NCBI RefSeq assembly: GCF_030272615.1
Contig: NC_081410.1
Coordinates: 506,381,442 to 506,445,441, forward strand
Length of the DNA stretch: 64,000 nt
Direction: 5' to 3'
DNA from: Cryptomeria japonica
Taxonomy: Eukaryota > Streptophyta > Pinopsida > Cupressales > Cupressaceae
Below are positions 23,208-34,905 of the stretch, piece by piece. Position numbers and translations under genes: made by a program. Numbering within the stretch: the stretch's first letter is position 1; each line of letters begins with the position of its first letter. The notes below the pieces were generated by a model. That model was not told the DNA's origin. It saw only the letters and a list, made by a program, of their open reading frames with translations, and searched no databases.

Positions 23208-24040
23208 AGATCAAATATATACAACACAATGAAAACCCAAACCCCAAACAAGATATAATAATAAAACACAAATGAGGGTAGATCCAAAATCTAACCAAAT
23301 CTAATATAAAAAGAATGCAATCATTAAATCAAATCTCAAAAAAATCACACTTTCATAATCAAAGGAAAACAAGAAAACATATTCACCCACAATGAATCAA
23401 ATATTTTAATTGGAAGGTCACTTCGTCAAGACAACAGACCAATGCCTTATCCTAGGGCATAGAGTCACTTACATTTCAAAGACAAATTGTTAATAAACTT
23501 CAATAAGATTCATTTGGAAATAAACGAGAATGAATATGCCATTACATACACAACCCAGATTCATACAAATGATATAAACATCAGATTTGTATTAAAAAAT
23601 ATAATTTCACTGAAACTGCCCCAAGAACTTTAATTCTTTCCTTGAAAGAAATCCTAGAACAATTTTATAATCTGCCTTGCAGATACGTAAATTGAAAAAC
23701 CCTTGATGATTCAATTCACAGAGAAAACATAAATTCAACACAAATACAATTATGTGAAGATCTCAAACTGCAAATGATATTGAAATTATATTCATAATGA
23801 TATCAGAAAGTAAATTTAAAATGCGATTCAGCTATGCACTTATCAAATTCTTGAACAGTTGAACTATTATAACTGTATCGGAGTTTTCAACATCAATAAA
23901 AGTGGCCAACTGGCCATCCCTCTCTTCCGATCAAAAACAAAAGTGGCCATCCCTCTCAAATTAATCTTGGAATCCTTTTATAAGATGAGGATGCAACAAG
24001 CTTAGGATTACTTTGAGGAATCTTGGGTAGCACTAGCAAC
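23208..24040. other. Non-coding AT-rich stretch
   Basis: Lies between element A and the minus-strand ORF. It is probably the 3' part of the older element that carries that ORF, interrupted by A. No motif recognised. Confidence 0.5.
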
Positions 24041-27000
24041 CTAACATGTCTTCTTTTGCTTTAGCATGGCTTGCCACCTGTCCACCTCTTTGTCTGTTGG
24101 CCAACTGAATGCCTTTACCTCTTCCAACTTTGCAACTGACTTTGTCCATCTGGTATCTGTAACTGCCCTGGCCTCAACAATAAACTTTGTATGGTCAACC
24201 TCAACCTTGAACAGTGAATCAAGCATACCATTAAGGAAATCAATACCAACCTGATCATCTATATGCTTGATTATTTCTTCTCCCTCCAGAATCATATCAA
24301 ATTCACTCATCCAATTAGAAACCAATTTCAATTCTCCATTACTACCATAAATTGAAGGCACCAATGTACTATAACCTTCCCCAAATGTTTGCAATTTTTC
24401 ATTTATAAGCACATCCTTCCCTGTGAAAAATGCATAAGCTACATTGATTACCTCCACCATGTCTTTAGTGTCACTGATCTTGGGAGGGAACTCCTCACTA
24501 TACAACATTGCAGTATCTAGCTTATCCATTAATCTACTTCTTCCTAACCAGACATTGAACAAAGGTCCAAGAAAAGCGACCTCAGAGGATTTATTACTTG
24601 CCTCTTTCAAAGAAATGTGCAAATCATGCACTACCATCAGTTTTCCTTTCAATACATTAATCCTGTGTTTTAGAATTTCTGACACAACAGAGATAGCCTT
24701 GACATTTTGTTCCTTTTCAAGATTTTCAATTTTCTCTGTGTATTCCTCCATTTTTGCTGTCACATCAGCTGGTATTTCTTGTACTTGTTTTGTAATCTGT
24801 ATTGGAGGGGGCTCATTTGCAATTTTTTCTTTCAACTCCACTATCTCTTCTTCCAGAGCGACCTTCTTCAATAGTGTCTCTTCATATTTTTTAGCTAATG
24901 CAATCAATTGGTTATATGTTTCTGTGTATCTTCTTGACAAATCCTCTATTTTTGATAAATTCATGAAAGAAACTTGAGTAAAAAATGATGCAATCTCCAT
25001 GCCACTTGTGTTCTAAAAATTTCAGATCATTCTATTAGCTTTCTTTTCTAATTGGATATTTAGAAGATGGGGGTTTTGAGTGGAAGGGGCCAAATACCAA
25101 GCAGCAAGTGTCTTTCACTTAGGATTAAATCCTGATCCTCTTATTATATCTCTAATTTCAAATTCAGTTTTAAACAATGGGTCCTCTTGCTTCCTAATCT
25201 GATCAATAATAAAAATAGACTAGATATCCTAGTTAGGCATCACAATCATACCAGTACTCTTAATGAATTGTCTTACCTGATCCACAGTTATTTTCTCCTT
25301 GTCAGGATCATATTCCTACAGTGCCTTGACAATTTCCTCATTCTTTTCTACATTTCCTTCCTCTATGATCAAATTCTGTCTTAATTAATTTTGTTTCAAC
25401 CTTCTCAGAAAACTTTTAATTTCATCTGACTTAATAAAGTCATCATCTTTCATGAACTCATTTGACAACATCATACGCTCATCAAAGCCTTGAGAAAGGG
25501 CTTTGTTTATTTCTCCCTATTCTTTATTCTGGCCTGCTTCTCTGAGATGTGTCCTTATTTGATGAAAGTAGTGTCCTTGTTCAGTAACAATTGATCCAGT
25601 AGGGTCTCTCCTCACAATTTCACCCACCTCTTTGGTTTTTTGTTTCTTTGCAGGTAGCACTTGGGTAGATTGAACTTCATCCCCACTCTCTACATCATCA
25701 GTAGACACAATAAGTGGCCTCTTGCCATGTGAAGATTATCTATCTTGGGGGTCTTTCTACTGAGAAGCCACTTCTAGAATTTGAGGCATTTGTTCCATCA
25801 GAGTTTCATATAAACTCAACATTCTGTTAATACTCTCCAGGTATGGGTTATTAGGGCAAAAACCTGAGAAACTAGGGTCAACATCCTTCAATTATACTTC
25901 AACTCTCATGAAATTTTTCCATTTTCTTCTCCTTTCTTGTACTTCCTCTTTTCTCAGCAAATTTATAACCACATCTTCATCATCCAATGGTTCATGGTCC
26001 TTTATTGTGGCCCAAGGTGTCATTTTTGGCAATGCACATTTAATAAATTGTTTAGGATCATAGAATCTAGAAACAACATTAACCAACCTATACTGTTTAA
26101 GGAAATTGTTTACTTCATCAAAGGAATTCCTACCAATGGTAAAATCAGACACAACCCAAATCCTAGGAAGTAAAGAACCCTTCATGTGTTTCTCAAGGTA
26201 TTCTTTTTCAACTAGGGTCAATTGCCACATAAACTCCATGAAAGCAATCCTAATTGGAACAAATTTTGGTAAAATATGGGGAGGTTGAGGACACCCATAG
26301 ACTCTAATCACAGTAAAGTTATCAAAAAAGAAAAGGTCCCCCTAGTTATGTGAAATAGACCAGTTTAGAACATACTGGTAAGGTTTCAAAACTATCCTAA
26401 CATTAATTGACAATCTTTCCCTATTTATTCCTAGCATTTCCATAATTGGCAAAAAAATCCAATTTTCAAAGTAAAGGAAAGAAGAATGGGGAGAACTACT
26501 ATCCCAAACCTAGGTCCATCTTTATATTGGAATTAAGACACCAAATTATTCTTTGAACAACTCCAATTCTTTATTCGTGAACTCAACATTATAGAACAAG
26601 ATTAAATGCATCAACAATGAATAATGCTTAAATGTAGGGCTGGGTGCACCACTCAGAATTTCAACTAGAGCATTATGAATGTGTTTAACCACATAGCCCA
26701 CATAATCATAATCTTTGTTAACATCTGGGTGTTGAATGTCCATAGCCATCATCAATAATTCAGCTGATACTGTTGAATCTCCATCAAAACCCAACACTCT
26801 GCATAATCCATAGATTGTACAATGCATATAATGGTGGAAAGGTGTGATGTCAAATGGTGGCTCGATAATATCTAGAATTCTAACTGGTTTCCCATCCACC
26901 CTAGGCATGTATCTGTGTATTTCATGCTTCTTGATAACACCTTTGTATTTGTCATAATCCTCTACAATCCACTCCAAATCTATATCTGTACATGCAGCAC

Positions 27001-27418
27001 CAGTAATCTGGAAAGCTTCAATGAAGCTAGCTCTGTTAATTGAAACTAGGGTAGACTGGTTCTTTCTTCTGATTAGCCTAGATATTGGGCAATAGCGTTT
27101 GGCCAACTCTTTGATCAAATACACATAAACATACACATCTAGCACAATTAACTTTTCCATATTTATATCTCAAGGGTTTGACATCAACACACCCTTAACC
27201 CTATTATTTCAGAAATAATGAAACAGAGTAGTACCAGACATATAAAGCATGGTCGGGTTTCTGCATTGGCTCCATAAATCTTTCCATGTCATTTCATTTG
27301 TATTCAAAGCAATGGAAGTCCCTGGAAACAAATCTACAAATTATTCTTTGTATTTCTTATCCTTTTTTTCCTCAATGGCCTTGGGCTTGGAACCTCCACT
27401 TATCGTTGCCTTGCTCAT
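24041..27418 (-). pseudogene. Long retroelement-type ORF of unknown function (element E)
   Basis: ATG at 27418 (MSKATISGGSKPKAIEEKK) opens a reading that can be followed with breaks to 24041, roughly 1,100 codons. The N-terminal block 26546-27160 is globular (RASFIEAFQITGAACTDIDL). A second block (25892-26311) contains LPRIWVVSDFTIGRNSFDEV. Then comes an acidic/basic linker (25517-25708). The intact C-terminal stretch of 319 codons (24041-25000) is a coiled coil (EETLLKKVALEEEIVELKEK) followed by a helical domain. There are several in-frame stops, for example near 27345 and 26545. No pol motifs. The layout (globular N-terminus, charged linker, C-terminal coiled coil) parallels B's ORF2, although I cannot show sequence homology by eye. 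It is probably the coding part of an old minus-strand retroelement into which A inserted downstream. Confidence 0.6.
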
Positions 27419-27699
27419 TTTAGTTGCAGGAGAAAAAATTAACCAATTAACTGAAATTTTCCCACACCCAACACTCCAAATTCTCCAACGCTGCTATAGA
27501 GCTCAATTCATTGGATTACCTCAAAGATATAATTCAATTATACAAAATCTCGGCTCGACCATGCAATTTATGGTATTTGGGCACCGTCACTTCTCTCATT
27601 AATTGGCACACTTGCATGAACTAGCTACTGTGACATTAATTCAAAGCTGAATTACTGAAGCAAAATTTGAATTCATGCCTTTCTATTTGATTGGCGATT

Positions 27700-28870
27700 G
27701 CAATTCAAAATTTTTACAAAACTCGACAAACAAGTCCATGTGTCAATCCCCATCTTTAATTGCACACTCGCAACTGGTTATAACAATTTGAAAAGTAACC
27801 GATGAGTTAGCGATAATGCTACCAAATCCTCTTAATCGCAAGCTCGCAACCCCTTTTACAAATCCTCAAAGAATCTCGCGAATGAGCGACATTCGTTGAT
27901 CTTCGCCAAGCCCTTCAGTCACCACCTCGCAACAACATTTGTAATTTTCTCTCTTTACTTGTGAGCTGGCGATCACTGCAAATCTAACAAAACAACTTAT
28001 TTCATCGCAACCTCGCAACTCAAAACTTAACTTGACTTAAACCCTTGCGAGCCTACGACAACAAGACACTTAACCACCATTGCATGCTCGCAACACTTTT
28101 TGACTTAAGACTTACAAACCCGCAAGAATGCGATGACCACAAAATCAGACCAAAACTTACTTGTCGCTAGATCGTAACATAAAATGCTAAACAACTTTAA
28201 AACCTGTGAGCAAGCGACCAAACCAACTAAGCTGTGATACCAATCACATCGCATGATCGCAAATTAAAATGAATTAACTGCAAACACCTCGCGACCTTGT
28301 GATAACATAAAATCACACCCAGTCGCAACCTTGCAACATAAAATGGTCAATTGCAAAACATTTTGTGAGGTAGTGACAACTAAAATCTCCCAGTACTGAC
28401 AAGCTCGCGACTTAAGTTGAATTGATGACAAAGGACCTGCGAGATAGTGATAACCATAAAATCTCAGACTATTTATCTCTTAACCGCAATGACCCAACGA
28501 GTACCAACAAAAATCGATAGTCGCTCACTCCAATGTTTTATGTTACCTTCATAAACAAGCACGAGTAGTGGCACAACATGTCCATTAATGAATTACTCAC
28601 TAACTCTCGCGGCTATAATGCATGACATCAGATCAACTCAAGACCTCATGACCAAATACATTTCATTAACAATTACCAGCTCACTAACATAAAATGCTAA
28701 CACCCAAAAAGCTAGAGACCTCGTGATTTAAACCCAAACCAACGCTCGCTAACTCGCCACTTAAATTGTTAAACATGAAATTTATCTGCGAGTTAGAGAT
28801 GAAACATTAAACATGTCTCATTGTTTGACCAACCATTTGAACACACTTGATGTTGACATGGACAAATAAA
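27700..28870. repeat. Degenerate repeat field, GCGAGCTAGCGA-type core, copy 2
   Basis: More than ten irregular recurrences of short words such as ctcgcaac, ctcgcgac, gcgagatagtgataac and 'cataaaatgctaa' at spacings of roughly 40-70 bases. Block 28594-28745 matches 6650-6810. A primer-site-like sequence (gctgtgatacca on the plus strand, 28231-28242) lies within. There is no coding capacity. It lies just upstream of the minus-strand ORF start and could be LTR or leader of that element. Confidence 0.55.
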
Positions 28871-29466
28871 GAGAGGACAACTTAGATTTTCAACGCACAA
28901 CAACTTCGATTTACTAGCCAACTAAGACAAAAAACAAACACAAAACCCTAATAGCCATGAACATGACTAGAAATCATGAAAAGATACTTACATAAAACTA
29001 GAGGACAAACCCATGACATGAATCAAAGCTCGACATGACTTAGCCAGAATTTTTGTAGTCCTAAAGGAGTTGGCATTTTGGAAAAATGGAAAAACTGTTG
29101 TTCTAACATCATGTTAAGCATTTAATGTAGAACAATAGAAAGGTTCTAACAATTATGCAATATAAATAATTTTAAGGATCTTGTGACACAAATTGTTGCA
29201 TTTCATGTTCAACATAATGTGGAACCAATTTACTAATACTTCAATTGTTTACTAATAATTTAGAAACTAAATTCGAATTGTTTACTAATAATTCAAAATT
29301 TCAAATTCACAATTAAAAATATGAAATAAGTATCCATTCTGATTGACAAATTCAAGGAATACAATATCAAAAATAATCAATGACAACTATAGTATTGCAA
29401 ATTATAATATGACTCAAGAACTGTAGTATAAATACCTATAAACTGACTGCTAATTCACTTCAGTGA
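28871..29466. other. Non-coding AT-rich stretch
   Basis: Nothing recognised. Probably the 3' flank or 3' end of the hAT element; I could not find its terminal inverted repeat. Confidence 0.5.
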
Positions 29467-32194
29467 CTTAGTCCGAGGCTTCTATATCCCAAATGGACTC
29501 AAGATCCAAAAATTGACTAGTACTAACAGGTTCATCTTCATTTTGAGTCGGGTATTCAAAAATTTCTTCATCTTCATGCTGACTTTGAGTCTATGATCCA
29601 TCATTTGTCTCAGCACTAGCAGTGGCACCACCAACTTTTAAAGTGTTGCACAACCCTTGTCTTTCACACATGGAATTCCAGATTGCCAGTGCCCTATCAT
29701 ATGGAAAATCTCTAACATTATATTGAGTTACAAAAAACCTCAAGCAAGTTTCCAAATTTTTGTCTAATTTTTTTTTCATCTTTGATTTCAAAAGCCCTAT
29801 TGTACTAAAAACTCTCTCATCTTCCACTGAACCCAATATCATTGTTTGACATAAATCACTAAGTTTGAAATATTCTGGTATTGCAATATGCAATACTTCA
29901 CTCTAATCTATCCTTTTCCAAAGCCTTGTGATCGATCCAGGTTAAAATGGATTCTCCAAGTTATCCATCTATTGTTTCATACACAATGCAAAGCGTTTAC
30001 ATTGTTTTTTAAGATGATCTGAATTTAAAATTCCTTCTATTGGATGTCCATTGCAATATGCATCTTTTGAAAATGTCAATATCAATTCCTCTAGTTTTTT
30101 ATGAAACACCTTTGCGTCATTTGGATTATCTCCAATTGAATGCCAAAATTGAGGATACACACAACCCATGGCTTCAAGTATTTCTTCTCGAGTGAATCTT
30201 TCATGAATCTCAGTTGAAAGTTTGTATGCAATAGACTTCAAATTATCACTAACAGATTTAACAATCCTGTCAAAATCTTCCTTTTTAACTGGTAGTGCTT
30301 TGCCTTGCTTGCCCATCTTAGATTGGTGCATTGGTATCTGAAATCCTTTTAAAAAGACACATAACTCATTTTTTGCATTGAAATGTAAAAAAATTTCAGC
30401 ATGATTCAAATTTGTAATTATCTGCCACCTAAAAAAATTTGGGCTTCGCCCTGTTAGATCTGAATATAGACCATCTAGGCCCAAGAATGTCATTTTACGT
30501 AGAGTGTTATACTCATTGATATACATAGTTCTGTCTTGGGCTTTCTTAACAAGTTTGTTCATTGAATCCAGCATGGGGAGAAGACTAGCTAAAGTTAACA
30601 AAGTCTCTATATCACTTAACTTATGTAAGAGATCATGAGCTTTGTCTACTGTGAGGCGTTGCTCATACATTAGTCCGATCAAGGATTGATATTCTGTTAG
30701 AACTCTTTCCGTTGGTCCATGAAAGTAGATCCATCTAGTCTCAACATCCCTAAGAAGCTTGTTTCCTGTTGTTACTCCCTTAGCAAAAATCTAAAATTCT
30801 GCAAAACATTTAGGACTTCGGTAGAAGTATGAGTGGAGCTCGTGGACCAGATCTTCAACTTTTGACACTATAGGGAAATTACTTACAATTCTATATGCTA
30901 AATTCATTCGATGGCCCATGCAGTGAATGCCAAGCATGTATGATGCAATACTAGTTTGTAATCTTGCACAAAGACTGATCCTTTGACCTTGCATTACTGT
31001 AGCTCCATCAGCTCCAACACACACCAACTTCTTGGCAATTGTCAAGTCATCCATACCAGCAATTTCATTCAAAGCATTCTTAACTTCCAAATATAAATTT
31101 TCTATTATTGAATTGTCCCTCATTTAATGAACACATAGTAGATGACCTTGGTAGACGTGTTCTTTTACGATATACACATGCATACAGACCCAAGTGTTAT
31201 CTACCGCAATAACTTCATCTATGGATAATGAAATGAATTTTGACTCTTTTACACTCTCTTGTAAATTTTTATTTTCCACCTCAGCGAGACAGTTTGCCAT
31301 TTCCCATCCAGTGTTTATTGACCAATGTGACATAGGATAGTGAGGAACTCATCTGAACAGTCTTTACCAGGTTTGCACCTTTCGCTGCATATTCAAGCTC
31401 AACCTTGATTGTATTTCCACTATTACCAATCAGTGTCATTTTGTGGTTATGCTCTTCATATTCTGCGACATACTTAACATGAAGACATTCTTCCTTTTAT
31501 TTCCATCTTACTACTGGTGTTTCCTTTTTGTCTATGATCTGTTTTTCATAAACCTTAACAATATGCTTTTCTATGGTGTCAAGCTTTATCTGCATCTTCT
31601 TCTCTCTTTTAGTTTTCTAGCTACAAATCTTACACCTGCATTCTATTGGTTGTTCATCATTGTTTGGGACTGGTTCAATGAATGGGTACTTTGCTACCTA
31701 ATCAATCTTAAAACTCCTTGCCATTTCCCACTCCCACCCCAGTTTTACTTTCTTTTTTCTTTTCTTCCTACCAACATCATCTTCAGTACTAGCATTTACG
31801 TCCAAGTGAATTATCTCATTGTGTGTATCCCTTAGAACATCTTTTGCTGTGTCAGTATTGTCATCCTCATTTGATGCATTTAACTCAATGACAATCCCAC
31901 CTTGTGGTGGTGGTGAACTACTATGAATGGCTTTTGCAACTGCAAAAGTTGATGGACCAGAAAATTTTCCAATTCCAAAGTAAGACTTTATGGTAGTATC
32001 TTTAAGCTTTGGGCATTTTGATGGCCTCCCAATCCCTCCAGTTTCACCACCCTGAGGAGTCTTACCCTTGTTTGACATCCCAATCCCTTCACCACCTTGA
32101 GGAGTCTTAGTCTCACCCTTGTCTGACATCTCAATCCCTTCACCACCCTGAGGAGTCTCACCCATGTCTGAAATCTTGAGTCTTGACCTCTCAC
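29467..32194 (-). pseudogene. hAT-superfamily transposase, inactivated
   Basis: Cut-and-paste DNA transposase remnant. From the N-terminus (32165 downward) it has a Gly-rich repeat segment and a basic stretch (GRKKRKKKVKLGWEWEMA). A BED-like zinc finger CRCKIC with a following His is broken by a TAG near 31617. The central hAT core includes SLSIDEVIAVDNTWVCMHVY (31124-31333) and VCVGADGATVMQG with HCMGHRMNLAYR (30791-31123). A long helical insertion follows (29969-30682). The C-terminal dimerisation region reads SVEDERVFSTIGLLKSKMKK and NLETCLRFFVTQYNV (29591-29893). At least six stops or shifts break it. A TAG at about 29591 separates a further 40 in-frame codons, so the original C-terminus was near 29467. 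Terminal repeats and the 8-bp duplication were not identified. Confidence 0.88.
32045..32170 (-). repeat. Tandem repeat within the hAT N-terminal coding region
   Basis: Three copies of a unit of about 48-57 bp encoding TPQGGEGI(E/G)MS(D/N)KG with small length differences. All differences keep the frame. Confidence 0.8.
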
Positions 32195-34504
32195 TATGAA
32201 TTAAAACTAATACTAGAAAGTATGAAGAAATGATTACTCACCTTTATGCCTTCTCAATTTTCTGAATCAGGAATCAGGAATGCACGGGCCTATGTTGCAG
32301 GATTGTAACTTTGGCCCTTCGCCCTACAATCAACTTCAACGTTCCAACTCAAATTGCGGAATACGAATTGAGAGCTACCAAATTTACTAATCGGACACGA
32401 ATAATTGTAAGAAAGAGTGTTTCAAACTTTCAATTGTATTTTTATTAATCCATGATTGCATTTTTGGCGAATTCTGTGGGCGTTTCAAAATGCATCTTGA
32501 TTTAAGCGGGGTGAAATGGGTCCTCAAATGCTTATAATGTTTTAATTGATATTGGCGAATTGGGCCTCATTATTCTTAACAATAAATTTAACAATAGGCG
32601 AAATTGGCTGACGCGTGTAATGAAGATTTAATTTACTATTGGCAAAATAGGTTGTAGGTACAGGGTCATTTTACTATTTCTGGCGAATAATGGAGGTGAT
32701 GTAATACCCACGTCCGAGTGATTCCATGTGAATATTACGGGCATCCACGTCGAATAGCGTGTGGTCAATGGTGAAGCCAGAATACAGTGGACTGTTAACC
32801 CCAAAATTCTAGGCGATTCAAGACCACTGTGTTGCCCCATACTATTCACCATTTCTTGGAAAATAAAATCACGGAATTTGCCAATTGGCAAAGATTCACC
32901 ACTAAAAAACTCTCTACCCTTGATCCTATTAGGGGCTTTCCCCCTTGATCCCCATAAGGGGCACTGCCCCTTGATCGCAAATCTCCACCCACCATTGTTA
33001 TTGTTAATGCAATCATTGCCATGTTTTTAATGTTTATTAGTTTAAATTCACTTAGTATGCCAAAGTTTCATTTGCAATTCTTATACTTATTCATGGTTTG
33101 CTCCCAAAATTCAAAAACTCTGCTCACCATTGTTAATGTTCAAATCTTAATGCAATCATTGTCTTTTTTTTATGTTTGCTAGTTTAAAATTTACATAATA
33201 TGTCAAAATTTCATTTACAATTCTTATTTATTCCTTATACATCATTTTACAACTAGTTTTTCAAGTTCTATACGCTTTTTATGTTTGTTAGTTTAAACTT
33301 TACATAGTATGAAAAAATGAATGTTATATTACTCAATTACAAAAAATACATAATGAATTACAATTTTACAATGAGGTGCTTATAAGAAAAGCACAAAGAT
33401 TCTCCCTATTATAAATTTAGGAGAACTAAAAACTATGTTCAAATATTAAAAATTACATATTGTTAATTAGAACAATAGATATATACAAAGCTCACAAAGC
33501 CTTTACATAAACAAAGCCATCAAAATGAAAAAAATCTACTCAAATGAAGAAATTAATGATAAGCCTAAAATTTACAAATTATAATCTTAAAAAAAATGAA
33601 GTCAAGTCGAGATCATTCCCAATCAAATTTGATGAAATAAATATCCCTCAATTATTGATATTAATTTCAAGGAAGTTAATAATTCATACACTTGATGCTT
33701 TGTCACTGTAAAAAAATAGTCCAAAATATTTACTCTCTTAATTAATTAAAAATATTTAAAATTAAATTAATAAAATAAATATTCATAAAAATAAAATATG
33801 TTTTCAAAAAATATTTATATAACAAAGACAATAACATATCTATATTAGAAAAAATGCGTATATTAAAATAGGAATTGTTTAAGAAAATCTTTAGTAAGTG
33901 GATATTCTATATATTTCAACATTTTAAGATTATTTCAAATTAATAATTATTATATATTAGATAGTGGTGATCTACATATTGGTGATTAATTTAAATTTAG
34001 TTACTATGTTTATTGTTTCTCAATATTAGAATAAGAGGTGAGATCTAATTTAAACTTCATTAATCTTAAAGGTATGTTAATCTAACACAATTATTTATCA
34101 ATATTATCAACACCAATGGATATCAAGAGAAAACACTAAAAAATAAGACATCGTAGGTGAAGTAAAGAAAAAACTATGCAAATCACACAAGTCATGTCTA
34201 TAAGTGAAGGACAAATTTGTGGTCATGGATCTATCCCTAATAGTTAAGTTTGTACCTACTTCAATTTCAAAGTGATTAAGTCTAATATTAGATATTTGTT
34301 TTTTATCAAAATACATTCCAAATTTATGAATTGTTTATTTTTTATATTCATCAACCATCAAACTAAATATATTAAATTTATATGTACATTTATTCAATTA
34401 TTTAAAAAATCAATATCCAACAATCATTTATATAATGATAAATAATTTTCCTTTGTGATGAATGGTTAAAAACATTATCATTTTAGTTTTTTAAAGAAGA
34501 AAGA
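32195..34504. other. Non-coding spacer
   Basis: AT-rich. 32460-32720 has recurring ggcgaat words. 32920-32985 holds two near-copies of 'ccttgatcc..aggggc' that can fold on each other. 33000-33330 contains loosely repeated words (tgtttgttagtttaaa). No gene seen. Confidence 0.6.
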
Positions 34505-34905
34505 AACTTTATAATTCCTTACCTTTTTCTTCAAAGGCTCAACTTTAACTAGGAAGTTGGGCGTTGTATTCCACCTACTTCACAATCTAAGATGTTTTTG
34601 CCTTCCTCTACCAGCTGCCATCGCTGCCTGGTGTAGTTAAGGATGGAGTCTGGTCGATGATGGATTTGTTATAGTAGTTACCCACTTATCTCAACCAACT
34701 CTACAGGCTGTGGAGATCTTACAGAGACAATTTAAGCGCGTTCTCCCACATAGAGATCTCTGAATACGAAGAAGAACAGTGCATGCATGGGAACTACAAA
34801 TGAGCAGCCTAGAAGCGACTGCGAATGAGCCGAGCGTGTCCATCAGTCGGCCAAGCTGAAAATATATCCTCAAAATTTTGGGCAATGTAGAAAATTTCAG
34901 GCGTC
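34505..34905. other. GC-richer island, possible gene fragment
   Basis: Composition rises clearly against the flanks. On the minus strand an ATG in good context (gcgATGGCAGC, near 34622) is followed at about 34513 by a clean splice donor (AAAAG/GTAAGG), but the frame between them is interrupted. On the plus strand a broken reading (THLSQPTLQAVEILQRQFKR) is also coding-like. I cannot decide the strand or name a product. Confidence 0.3.

Noticed and set aside
24444-24977. Plus-strand ORF of 177 codons
   Set aside because: Antisense of the coiled-coil ORF at 24041-25000; Ser/Phe-rich composition is typical of the reverse of Glu/Lys-rich coding sequence.
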